A program made the translations under genes and the position numbers. Source: Anaerolineae bacterium (GTDB lineage: Bacteria > Chloroflexota > Anaerolineae > B4-G1 > DUEL01). From it: a stretch of DNA of 13,973 bases. The stretch covers positions 1-13,973 of the forward strand of contig JAOZPF010000043.1 of NCBI GenBank assembly GCA_029932895.1, read 5' to 3'. Each line of letters starts with the position of its first letter. Within the stretch, counting starts at the first letter, position 1. Below the pieces are notes generated by a model. The model ran no database searches and had not been told where the DNA came from. It saw only the letters and a program-made list of their open reading frames with translations. Below are positions 7,210 through 13,973 of this stretch, in pieces.

Positions 7210-9657
7210 CTAGTCGTGATGCAGCATCACCTCCCCTCGCAACGCCAGCGGCAGATAGACATGCTGCCAGTCGCCCCACTCGTCGGCGCCGATGTCGTAA
7301 CCGTTCCCGGCGGGACGCGGCTGGAAGTCTATGTCGTTCGTCACTCCGGCATCGACCCCGGCATCTTTGGCAACCGAGTTCTCGGCAATGTGATAGTCCC
7401 CATTGCCGACAAAGGCCGGTGTTCCGGTGATATCGTCCGTGTGCGCAAGCACCCCCGCAGCAAGATAGTCAGCCACAGAGTTCGAGTACCACAGCGTATA
7501 GCTCATCTCCACCCGCCCGCCGATGTCGACAGCGACTCCCACATGGTGCCCGGAGACGATGGTGTTGGTGAGAGCGAGGGTCACAAACCGGCCGGCGTAG
7601 AGGCCTATTTCGTTGTTGTCCGCCATCGTGTTGTGCAGCATCGTCCCCAGGACGGGGTGCAGAGCCTCGCCCTCCGTCCACAGGCCGTCCGCGCCGTTGA
7701 CAGCGTCGTTCTGAGCGACGACGTTGTTGACCATCGTCATGGTCACAGCGGGGGCAAGGTAGAGTCCGCCGCCGGTGATCGCGCGGTTGGATTGGATATA
7801 GTTGGCCTCCAGGTCAACCAGCGCCCTGTCACCCAGGTAGACTCCGCCGCCGATGGCAGCGGCCTGGTTGTCGTGGATCGAGTTGGCCTCCAGGCTGGGG
7901 ATGACGAGAGTGCTCAGGGCCAACCCGCCACCGGTGATCGCCTGATTGTAATAGATACTGTTGGCGGTCATCGTGACGTGAGAGAGAGTGGCGAACAAAC
8001 CGCCGCCATAGTAAGCAGCGCTGTTGCTATAGACCTCGTTCTCTTGCAAGACGGGCGTGCTATTGACGACAAACAATCCACCGCCGGTGGTAACGACGTG
8101 ATTGTGGTGAATGTCGTTGCCATTCAGAACGGCAGACGAGGAATCAACATACACTCCGCCGCCAAAAGAGGAGCCGTTGCTATAGACATCGCTCCCCTGC
8201 AAAGTTGGCGACCCTCGCAAAACGTACACCCCGCCTCCCTCGCTGGCCGTGGTGACGTTGTCATAGACGATCATGTCTTTGACGACGGCCTGACTGTCGA
8301 GCAGATACGTGCCTCCGCCGCACACCTGGGCGACATTGTGACGCACGAGGTCATCGTTCAGCGTCGGCGCTCCGAGTTGGAGAGCCCACCCACCGCCGAA
8401 GGAGGCGCGGTTATCGGCAACGAGATTGTCGTTCGTCGTCGTCCCGTCCGCATATAAAAAGTACAGCCCCCCGCCTCTGCCGGCATCATTGTTCACAACG
8501 GTGTTAGAGATAAAGCGGCTCAAGTGGGCATAGAGATAGACACCGCCGCCGTCATCGCCAGCCAGGTTCTGGGTGATGACATTGTGCGTCACCGTGAGCA
8601 CGTGCGAGGCCATAGATGAGTAAATATAGATACCGCCCCCGTCATCGAGAGCCGTGTTGCTCAAGACCTGATTGTCCGAGATGACGCCCTGGGCGTCATA
8701 CCACGACACACCGCCTCCGCTTAGCCCGGCGATGTTTTCGTACACGAGATTGTCCTCCAGCAACGGGGTGCCTGCGCCCACCGAGATTCCGCCGCCCAGC
8801 CCGTCGCCCAAGTGGCCGTGGACGATGTTGTGGCGCAGCGTGATTGCGCTGCGCGCCGCCGCCGCGCCACCGCCCACATCGGCCCAGTTCCCTGCCAGGT
8901 CGTTCTTTTCCAACGTGACCGTGCCGCCGTCAAAGAACAACCCGCCGCCGGAATACTCCGCCGTGTTGTCCGCCACCAGGCCGCTCCACAGATCAGAGAC
9001 GCCGTGGTAAAAGTACGCCCCGCCGCCACTTGAGGCCGTGTTGCTATAGATATAACTGCCGCTGATGGTCACGGTCGCCGTGGTGACACAAATTCCGCCA
9101 CCGCTCTTCGCCTGGCCATAGAGAACGTCCAGCGACTCTAGCACTGTGGTGACGGTGCCGGTGACGTATATCCCATGCCCCTCCCCAACGGCGTGAATGG
9201 TGGTCGGGTAGAGCACGGCGTCGCCGCCGGTGATGTACAGCCCTTCGAGCGTGACGTCATCGGCGGTGATGTAGAACACCCGTCCCTGCCCCTGCGCGTC
9301 CAAGACGGTGTGGAAAGCGTCCGGGTCGAAGGTGTCCCAGTCGGGCCAGTTATAGCCGCCGCGAATGGTCAGGCTCTTGCTGATGTATACCACCTGGGTC
9401 AATCCATCCCGCGCGTGCATGTCGGTATAGGTCCCGGCAGCGACCTTGATGAGATCGCCGTCGGCGGCCGCGTCCATGGCCTCTTGCACAGTAGCGTAGT
9501 CGCAGGTGGGTGGCCCGGTGGGGCAGACGTGCAGCTCAGACGCCGTGCCAAGTGCCGTCACTGGGGCGCGACCCAACAGGAGCAGGGAACCCGCCAACAT
9601 CAGCAGAGCCAAGAGCAGGCCTCCTCCTAGGCCAAAAAATCTCCTGTACGCCTTCAT
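7210..9657 (-). CDS. Secreted parallel beta-helix protein, YLPL tail (distant paralogue C)
   Basis: A secreted beta-helix protein of 815 residues, related in plan but not closely in sequence to paralogues A and B. The N-terminus has a basic start (MKAYRR), a long hydrophobic segment (residues about 7-28) and probable signal peptidase cleavage near residues 35-39. Residues about 43-75 (HVCPTG..TCDYATVQEAMDAAADGDLIKVAAGTY) are the usual capping segment of pectate-lyase-like and DUF1565-like beta-helix proteins. A YNWPDWDTFDPDAFHTVLDAQGQG segment follows. Then come about eighteen GGG rungs, often with xSNxA turns, and an anchor-Q end with GNGDYHIAENS and NGYDIGADE. The tail is WQHVYLPLALRGEVMLHHD, eight residues longer than the YLPLALR core. 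GGAGGG stands 7 nt before the ATG. No catalytic site was recognised, so binding or structural roles are as likely as enzyme activity. Confidence 0.9.
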   Translation of the reverse strand: MKAYRRFFGLGGGLLLALLMLAGSLLLLGRAPVTALGTASELHVCPTGPPTCDYATVQEAMDAAADGDLIKVAAGTYTDMHARDGLTQVVYISKSLTIRGGYNWPDWDTFDPDAFHTVLDAQGQGRVFYITADDVTLEGLYITGGDAVLYPTTIHAVGEGHGIYVTGTVTTVLESLDVLYGQAKSGGGICVTTATVTISGSYIYSNTASSGGGAYFYHGVSDLWSGLVADNTAEYSGGGLFFDGGTVTLEKNDLAGNWADVGGGAAAARSAITLRHNIVHGHLGDGLGGGISVGAGTPLLEDNLVYENIAGLSGGGVSWYDAQGVISDNQVLSNTALDDGGGIYIYSSMASHVLTVTHNVITQNLAGDDGGGVYLYAHLSRFISNTVVNNDAGRGGGLYFLYADGTTTNDNLVADNRASFGGGWALQLGAPTLNDDLVRHNVAQVCGGGTYLLDSQAVVKDMIVYDNVTTASEGGGVYVLRGSPTLQGSDVYSNGSSFGGGVYVDSSSAVLNGNDIHHNHVVTTGGGLFVVNSTPVLQENEVYSNSAAYYGGGLFATLSHVTMTANSIYYNQAITGGGLALSTLVIPSLEANSIHDNQAAAIGGGVYLGDRALVDLEANYIQSNRAITGGGLYLAPAVTMTMVNNVVAQNDAVNGADGLWTEGEALHPVLGTMLHNTMADNNEIGLYAGRFVTLALTNTIVSGHHVGVAVDIGGRVEMSYTLWYSNSVADYLAAGVLAHTDDITGTPAFVGNGDYHIAENSVAKDAGVDAGVTNDIDFQPRPAGNGYDIGADEWGDWQHVYLPLALRGEVMLHHD

Positions 9658-9739
9658 GATTCAGCCCTCCTTCCTCCCCCGCTCCCACACTCCGCGCAGG
9701 AGCAAGCGAGCGATTGTATGTCACTATGATTCAGCCCTC
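9656..9739. repeat. 14-bp direct repeat flanking the beta-helix leader
   Basis: ATGATTCAGCCCTC occurs at 9656-9669 and again at 9726-9739, 70 bp apart. The left copy is the start codon and Shine-Dalgarno of the beta-helix gene read on the other strand. The right copy has the same Shine-Dalgarno-like motif but is followed by ATAGTG, not a start codon. It may be a small duplication of the translation start region. Confidence 0.5.
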
Positions 9740-9841
9740 TGTCGCCAAGCGGTACAGGTTGAAAGGGCAGGCTGGAGATGGCGGTGCACACGATGGCGGC
9801 TACTCTTGGTGATTCCGAGTTCCGAGCCATTTGCATGTCCC

Positions 9842-9871
9842 CTTATATATAGACGCTGCCGGTGCCATCAA
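9842..9871 (-). promoter_or_regulatory. Candidate sigma-70 promoter for the distal beta-helix gene
   Basis: On the minus strand TTGATG (9866-9871) is followed after 18 bp by TATAAG (9842-9847), or after 16 bp by TATATA (9844-9849). The -35 box overlaps the TGA stop of the small gene upstream. Transcription would begin near 9835, leaving a leader of about 180 nt before the beta-helix ATG. Confidence 0.4.
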
Positions 9872-10137
9872 TGGGTCTTGGCGTCGAACGGTTGGGCACG
9901 GTCGTCATTTTCTGTTGTGGAATCCTCTGCCAGAGTGGAACGTTGGCCATGCTGTGCCATTTGCTCTCGCAAGAAATCCATCACTTCCTCCAACTTGCCG
10001 AATCCTTGGCGTTGCCGCGTGTGCCCGTTTTCCAAGCTAAAGCGCCATACCGCCGGGGTGTCTGGAGACGGCTTGCGCTCTTGCCAAAAGCGGAGCAGCC
10101 AAATGTGATACGTTTCGGTGTCATAGTCATGTCCCAT
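9868..10137 (-). CDS. Small protein of unknown function, divergent from the fusion regulator
   Basis: An 89-residue soluble protein with no signal peptide or membrane segment. I recall, but cannot verify here, short Chloroflexota proteins of similar layout: an N-terminal YHIWLLRFWQE strand, VWRFSLENGHTRQRQGF in the middle (WRxSL...T...xGF), and an amphipathic KLEEVMDFLREQM helix (residues about 48-60), with an acidic, low-complexity tail after residue 64. The start at 10137 is preceded by AAGGGGGGAGAAA, a usable purine-rich ribosome site. It faces the SARP-ATPase-solute-binding fusion gene across 111 bp that contain SARP-like direct repeats, so co-regulation is plausible. Its stop codon overlaps a candidate -35 box for the next gene. 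Function is not known; a small partner or modulator of the regulator would be a guess. Confidence 0.6.
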   Translation of the reverse strand: MGHDYDTETYHIWLLRFWQERKPSPDTPAVWRFSLENGHTRQRQGFGKLEEVMDFLREQMAQHGQRSTLAEDSTTENDDRAQPFDAKTH

Positions 10138-10171
10138 TTTCTCCCCCCTTGTGGCACTCGTGGTTCATGCC

Positions 10172-10226
10172 TATAATTATGCCATTCTGGGTGTTCGCAA
10201 AACGTTCGCATTCGTGCTGGTACTAT
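10172..10226. promoter_or_regulatory. Divergent promoter region with SARP-like heptamer direct repeats
   Basis: Two identical heptamers GTTCGCA lie at 10193-10199 and 10204-10210, with a 4-bp AAAC between them, giving 11-bp spacing. On the plus strand a -10-like TACTAT (10221-10226) starts 10 bp after the second heptamer. On the minus strand a -10-like CATAAT (10176-10181) starts 11 bp after the repeats. A perfect TATAAT (10172-10177) is also present on the plus strand. SARP activators such as AfsR, ActII-ORF4 and DnrI are known to bind 7-bp direct repeats at 11-bp spacing just upstream of the -10 box. Auto- and divergent regulation by the adjacent SARP protein is therefore likely, though untested. 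Confidence 0.5.
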
Positions 10227-10248
10227 GTATTGAGGATGGGGATGCGCA

Positions 10249-13200
10249 ATGGGGGCAAGACTTGGCCTGACCACACTGGGTGGACTACAGATTAGCCGTG
10301 GCGCCGAACCGTTGCGCGGATTCGAGTCCCGCAAAGCACAAGCGCTGTTGGTCTACATAGCGATGGAGCCACAGCCGCACTCTCGCGCCGCACTAGCTGG
10401 CCTCCTGTGGAGTAACTTGGCCGAACCCCGCGCCAGGGGGAACCTGCGCCGCGTGCTCACCAACCTGCGCCACTTGGTTGCCCAGCACCTGGTCATTACC
10501 CCCCAAACGATAGCTTTTGATACCCGAAGCGATTACTGGTTGGATGTGGACGATTTCAAGCGACTGCCCCCCCGCCAGGCGTTGGAGCTGTATCACGGTG
10601 ATTTTTTGGCCGGGTTCTATGTGCACAACGCTCCCGTCTTTGAAGAATGGATGCTGGGCTGGCAGGAACGACTGCGCATCGTGCTCTTGCAGTCGCTGTA
10701 CGAGCTGGTGACTTTTCACAGAGCGCGGGGGGAATACTACACAGCCATCACCTACGCCCGCCAGTTGCTGACTTTCGATCCCTGGCGGGAGGAAATCCAC
10801 CGCGAGCTGATGCGCTTGCTGGTGTTGACAGGCCAACGGAGTGCAGCGCTGGCCCAATACGAAAAATGCCGCCAGGTGTTGGCAGAGGAACTGAATCTGG
10901 AGCCACTGGAGGAGACCAGAGCGCTGTATGAGCAGGTTCGGGATGCCCGCACAGACACGCTCTCGACACCATCACCACCGGCCCAAGAGACCACTCACCT
11001 CCCCTTCACCGGGCGTGAAAAAGAGCACGCCACGCTCATCACCTGGTGGGAGCAAACACAGCATGGAAAAGGGCCACTGGCGTTGGTAGAGGGGGAGGCC
11101 GGCATAGGCAAGACCCGCCTGGTGGAAGAAGTGGCCCGCTACGCCGAGGCTCACGGAGCAACAGTGCTGCGCGGGCGCTGCTACGAGTTCGGCAACGGAC
11201 TCCCGTACCAGCCCATCGCCGAGTCGCTGCGCGGCTACCTGCGCACACTGTCCGCCTCCACCGCCACCCACCCCTTACCATCCCTGGAAATGGTGTGGTG
11301 GGCGGAACTGGCCCGGCTGCTGCCGGAGGTGCACGTTCTGCACCCCAATCTGCCGGAACCGGCTCCGGTATCTAGCGAGGCCGCCAGGCAACGGCTCTTT
11401 GAGGCTGTGGCTCACCTCCTCTCCGCCTCGCCAACCTCGCCATCGCTCCTGTTCCTGGACGACCTCCATTGGGCCGATCAGTCCACCCTCGACCTGCTCC
11501 ACTATCTTGTACGCCGTCTGCAAGAGAGCCCCATCTGGATCGTGGGCACCTACCGTCCGGGGGAGACACAACTGAAGCATCCCCTGATGCAATTGAAATT
11601 AGGACTAGGGCGGGACCGTCTGGTGAATCTTTTGCCGCTGGAGCCGCTTTCTTCCACCGCCGTGCTGCACATTGCCCACTCGCTGGTTGGGGAGAGAGAT
11701 AGCGATGCCTTTGGCACGTTCCTCTACCAAGAGAGTGAGGGCAATCCTTTCGTCTTGAGCGAATTGGTGGAAATGTCGCGGGAAGAGGGGATGTTGCGAG
11801 AACGGGCCGCGGGGTGGGAGTTTGTACACACGCGGCTGCGCAAGGCACCAAGCCCATTGCCGGCTGGCGTACGGGACATGATCCTGCAACGGGTGAGTCG
11901 CCTGAGCGAGGCCGCGCGCCGCTTGTTGACGCTAGCAGCGGTCATCGGGCGGCGGTTCGATGTCACCCTCCTAAAGGCCGCCGCCGGGCAGGACGCCGAC
12001 GCCGTGGAGAATGGCCTGCACGAATGGCTGGATCGCCATCTGGTTCGACCCATTCGTCACTCGCCTCTCGTGGATTCGTCTCTCGCAGATTCGCAACTCC
12101 ACCTCTCGCTCGATTTCAGCCACGACAAGATCAGAGCTGTGATCTATCAAGCAGCCGAGCCAGGACAACGGCAGATACTGCATCGCCGGGTGGGCGAGGC
12201 GTTGGAGACATCACCCACGACGGTCGAAAGCCACCCGGGTATGCTGGCCCACCACTGGGAGCAAGCCGGGGAGCCGGAAAAGGCAACGACCTACCTGTTA
12301 CGCGCCGGCGACCAGGCCCGCTTGGTCTATGCCCACCAGGAAGCCGTGGACTATTATCAACGGGCGCTAGCTCATCTCGAAGCCATGGGCAAACAGGAAC
12401 AAGCAGCGCACACGCTGATGAAACTGGGCCTCACCTACCACAACGCCTTTGACTTTCGCCGCGCCCACCAGGCCTATGACGACGGCTTTGCCCTCTGGCA
12501 ACAATCCGACTCCTACCACAACGGTCCTGCCCCCGCCGCCACCCACACCCTGCGCGTGCGCTGGCTCGAACCGAGCACTCTCGACCCAGCCCTCTCACCA
12601 GACAGCCACAGCGCCTGCCTGGTAGCCCACCTCTTTAGCGGATTGGTCGCGCTGGACCCCGAAATGTACATCGTCCCCGACATCGCCCGCACCTGGGAGG
12701 TCTCGAACGGCGGACGGCGTTTTGTCTTTCATCTGCGGGATGATGTGCGCTGGAACGACGGCACCCCGGTGACAGCTCACGACTTTGAGTACGCCTGGAA
12801 ACGGGTGCTCGACCCAGCGACAGGCATGTCAACCGCGCCGCTCCTGTACGACATCAAAGGCGCTCAGGCATACCACCTGGGCAGCGGACAGGCAGAAGCG
12901 GTCGGCGTGCATGCCACCGATGACCTGACGCTGCTGGTGGAACTGGAGCGGCCCACTGGGTACTTTATGCAATTGCTGACTCACGTCGCGTACAGCCCCG
13001 TGCCGCGCCACGTGGTAGAGCAATACGGCCCCGCCTGGGCCGACGCAGCGCACATTGTCACCAACGGTCCCTTTGTCCTCTCCTCGTGGCAAAGTGGCGA
13101 ATCGCTGCTCATCACCCGCTATCCCGACTACCACGGCCAGTTCAAGGGCAATGTGCAGCAGGTGCGCTTGCTGCCCCTCACCGACTGGGCGACCAGGCTA

Positions 13201-13973
13201 CAGATGTATGAGCAAGACAAACTGGATGTTCTGGGCATCACCTTTTTCCCGGTGGCAACGCGGGACAAAGCCCGCCAACGGCACGCCAGCGAGTACATCT
13301 CCAAACCGCTCCTGCAGACCTTGTACGCTGCCTTTGATGTGCGCCAGCCTCCGTTCGACGATGTACGAGTGCGACAGGCGTTCGTGATGGCAACGGACAG
13401 AGAGCGGCTGGCTAACCAGGTTCTTGGAGGATATGTCGCCCCCGCCAGCGGCGGGTTCGTGCCGCCAGGTATGCCGGGCCACTCGCCCGACATCGGCCTG
13501 CCATACGACCCCCAGCAGGCACGTCGCTTGCTGGCCGCCGCCGGATACCCCAACGGACAAGGGTTCCCTGTCGTCAGCGGCCTCGTCTTTATCTCCGCCG
13601 CCCACCGCAGCTCCTACCTCCAAAAACAATGGCGCGAGAACCTGGGCATAAAAGTCGAGTGGGCAGTGGAAGAATGGGCATCCTTCCTCGCCAAGTTGCA
13701 GAACTCGCAGCCCGCCATAATCATCATGGGCTGGATGGCCGACTATCCCGACCCGGACAATTTCCTCCGCGTCAGCCACATCCGCAACTGGCCCTGGTGG
13801 CAGAATGAGGGCTACAACCAACTAGCAGAGCAGGCTGGCACGTCCACCGACCGCGAGGAGCGTATGCGGCTGTACCGCCAGGCGGAGCAGATTCTGGCCC
13901 AAGAGGCCGCCATCCTGCCCCTCGTCTATGAACGGGAGCACCTCCTGCTCAAGCCCTGGGTGAGCAAATACCC
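10249..13973 (+). CDS. SARP/BTAD-AAA(STAND)-TPR regulator fused to family-5 solute-binding domain (3' end outside window)
   Basis: A predicted cytoplasmic ligand-sensing transcription regulator. The frame is open without interruption from ATG 10249 (in-frame TGA at 10231) to the window edge, 1,241 full codons. Residues about 5-95 form the SARP winged helix; about 99-231 the BTAD domain (ELYHGDFLAGF, FDPWREEIHRELM, ALAQYEKCRQVL). An AAA_16/STAND ATPase starts at about 253 (FTGREKE), with Walker A GEAGIGKT (282-289, Lys288), Walker B LLFLDD (400-405) followed by LHWAD, and GTYRP at 433-437. Residues about 665-757 look TPR-like. From about 765 on there is an SBP_bac_5 (OppA-like) domain: RTWEVSNGG...LRDDVRWNDGTPVTAHDFEYAW (814-850), NGPFVLSSW (939-947) and GWMADYPDPDNFL (1161-1173). 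Only some tens of residues should be missing. No signal peptide or membrane segment is visible, so the binding domain is probably not an exported transporter subunit. E. coli SgrR is a known precedent for a DNA-binding domain fused to this domain family. Confidence 0.93.
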   Translation, partial: MGARLGLTTLGGLQISRGAEPLRGFESRKAQALLVYIAMEPQPHSRAALAGLLWSNLAEPRARGNLRRVLTNLRHLVAQHLVITPQTIAFDTRSDYWLDVDDFKRLPPRQALELYHGDFLAGFYVHNAPVFEEWMLGWQERLRIVLLQSLYELVTFHRARGEYYTAITYARQLLTFDPWREEIHRELMRLLVLTGQRSAALAQYEKCRQVLAEELNLEPLEETRALYEQVRDARTDTLSTPSPPAQETTHLPFTGREKEHATLITWWEQTQHGKGPLALVEGEAGIGKTRLVEEVARYAEAHGATVLRGRCYEFGNGLPYQPIAESLRGYLRTLSASTATHPLPSLEMVWWAELARLLPEVHVLHPNLPEPAPVSSEAARQRLFEAVAHLLSASPTSPSLLFLDDLHWADQSTLDLLHYLVRRLQESPIWIVGTYRPGETQLKHPLMQLKLGLGRDRLVNLLPLEPLSSTAVLHIAHSLVGERDSDAFGTFLYQESEGNPFVLSELVEMSREEGMLRERAAGWEFVHTRLRKAPSPLPAGVRDMILQRVSRLSEAARRLLTLAAVIGRRFDVTLLKAAAGQDADAVENGLHEWLDRHLVRPIRHSPLVDSSLADSQLHLSLDFSHDKIRAVIYQAAEPGQRQILHRRVGEALETSPTTVESHPGMLAHHWEQAGEPEKATTYLLRAGDQARLVYAHQEAVDYYQRALAHLEAMGKQEQAAHTLMKLGLTYHNAFDFRRAHQAYDDGFALWQQSDSYHNGPAPAATHTLRVRWLEPSTLDPALSPDSHSACLVAHLFSGLVALDPEMYIVPDIARTWEVSNGGRRFVFHLRDDVRWNDGTPVTAHDFEYAWKRVLDPATGMSTAPLLYDIKGAQAYHLGSGQAEAVGVHATDDLTLLVELERPTGYFMQLLTHVAYSPVPRHVVEQYGPAWADAAHIVTNGPFVLSSWQSGESLLITRYPDYHGQFKGNVQQVRLLPLTDWATRLQMYEQDKLDVLGITFFPVATRDKARQRHASEYISKPLLQTLYAAFDVRQPPFDDVRVRQAFVMATDRERLANQVLGGYVAPASGGFVPPGMPGHSPDIGLPYDPQQARRLLAAAGYPNGQGFPVVSGLVFISAAHRSSYLQKQWRENLGIKVEWAVEEWASFLAKLQNSQPAIIIMGWMADYPDPDNFLRVSHIRNWPWWQNEGYNQLAEQAGTSTDREERMRLYRQAEQILAQEAAILPLVYEREHLLLKPWVSKY

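Noticed and set aside
10393..10857. Minus-strand frame of 154 codons inside the regulator gene
   Set aside because: It lies opposite the BTAD domain of a clearly coding plus-strand frame. Similar minus-strand frames at 11275-11889 and 13198-13821 are antisense shadows too.
12541..13973. A separate solute-binding protein gene starting near 12540
   Set aside because: No stop, ribosome site, suitable start codon or signal peptide separates this part from the ATPase-TPR region; the frame is continuous, so it is a domain of the fusion.

Overview
The window looks like a chromosomal piece of a Chloroflexota bacterium (Anaerolineae/Caldilineae-like). Reasons: moderately high GC; large secreted parallel beta-helix proteins rich in GGG-x-x-V rungs that end in a Tyr-Leu-Pro-Leu tail; a lipoprotein with a Pro/Thr-rich linker after its lipobox; a very large SARP-type regulator; and short palindromic repeats between genes. 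This taxonomic call is an inference from protein style, since no rRNA or other marker gene is present.

Layout. Five genes lie on the minus strand and one large gene on the plus strand. From left to right: two tandem paralogous secreted beta-helix proteins (230-2701 and 2744-5518), 42 bp apart and probably co-transcribed, read right to left and closed by a probable terminator at 195-225. Just upstream of the second copy (5561-5614) is the decayed 3' end of a third paralogue, at exactly the same 2,817-bp spacing. Next come a six-repeat beta-propeller lipoprotein (5858-6856) with its own terminator (5809-5846), a gene-poor stretch packed with short stem-loops (7044-7200), a third, more distant beta-helix protein (7210-9657), and a small protein of unknown function (9868-10137).

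Across a 111-bp divergent promoter region, the plus strand carries the most striking gene (10249 to the window end, still open). It is a single uninterrupted frame of more than 1,240 codons joining a SARP winged helix, a BTAD domain, an AAA/STAND ATPase, a TPR-like helical region and an almost complete family-5 (OppA-type) solute-binding domain, with no signal peptide. It reads as a cytoplasmic one-protein sensor-regulator. The divergent region holds two perfect 7-bp direct repeats with 11-bp spacing, the geometry known for SARP operators, placed 10-11 bp from a -10-like hexamer on each strand.

How the genes may work together (inference): the fusion regulator may sense an oligopeptide or similar ligand in the cytoplasm and control itself and the small divergent gene, and possibly the secreted beta-helix and propeller proteins beyond. 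The beta-helix genes show signs of repeated duplication at the rung, super-repeat and whole-gene scales, as expected of fast-evolving surface or extracellular proteins. No tRNA, rRNA, CRISPR array, transposase or phage gene was seen.
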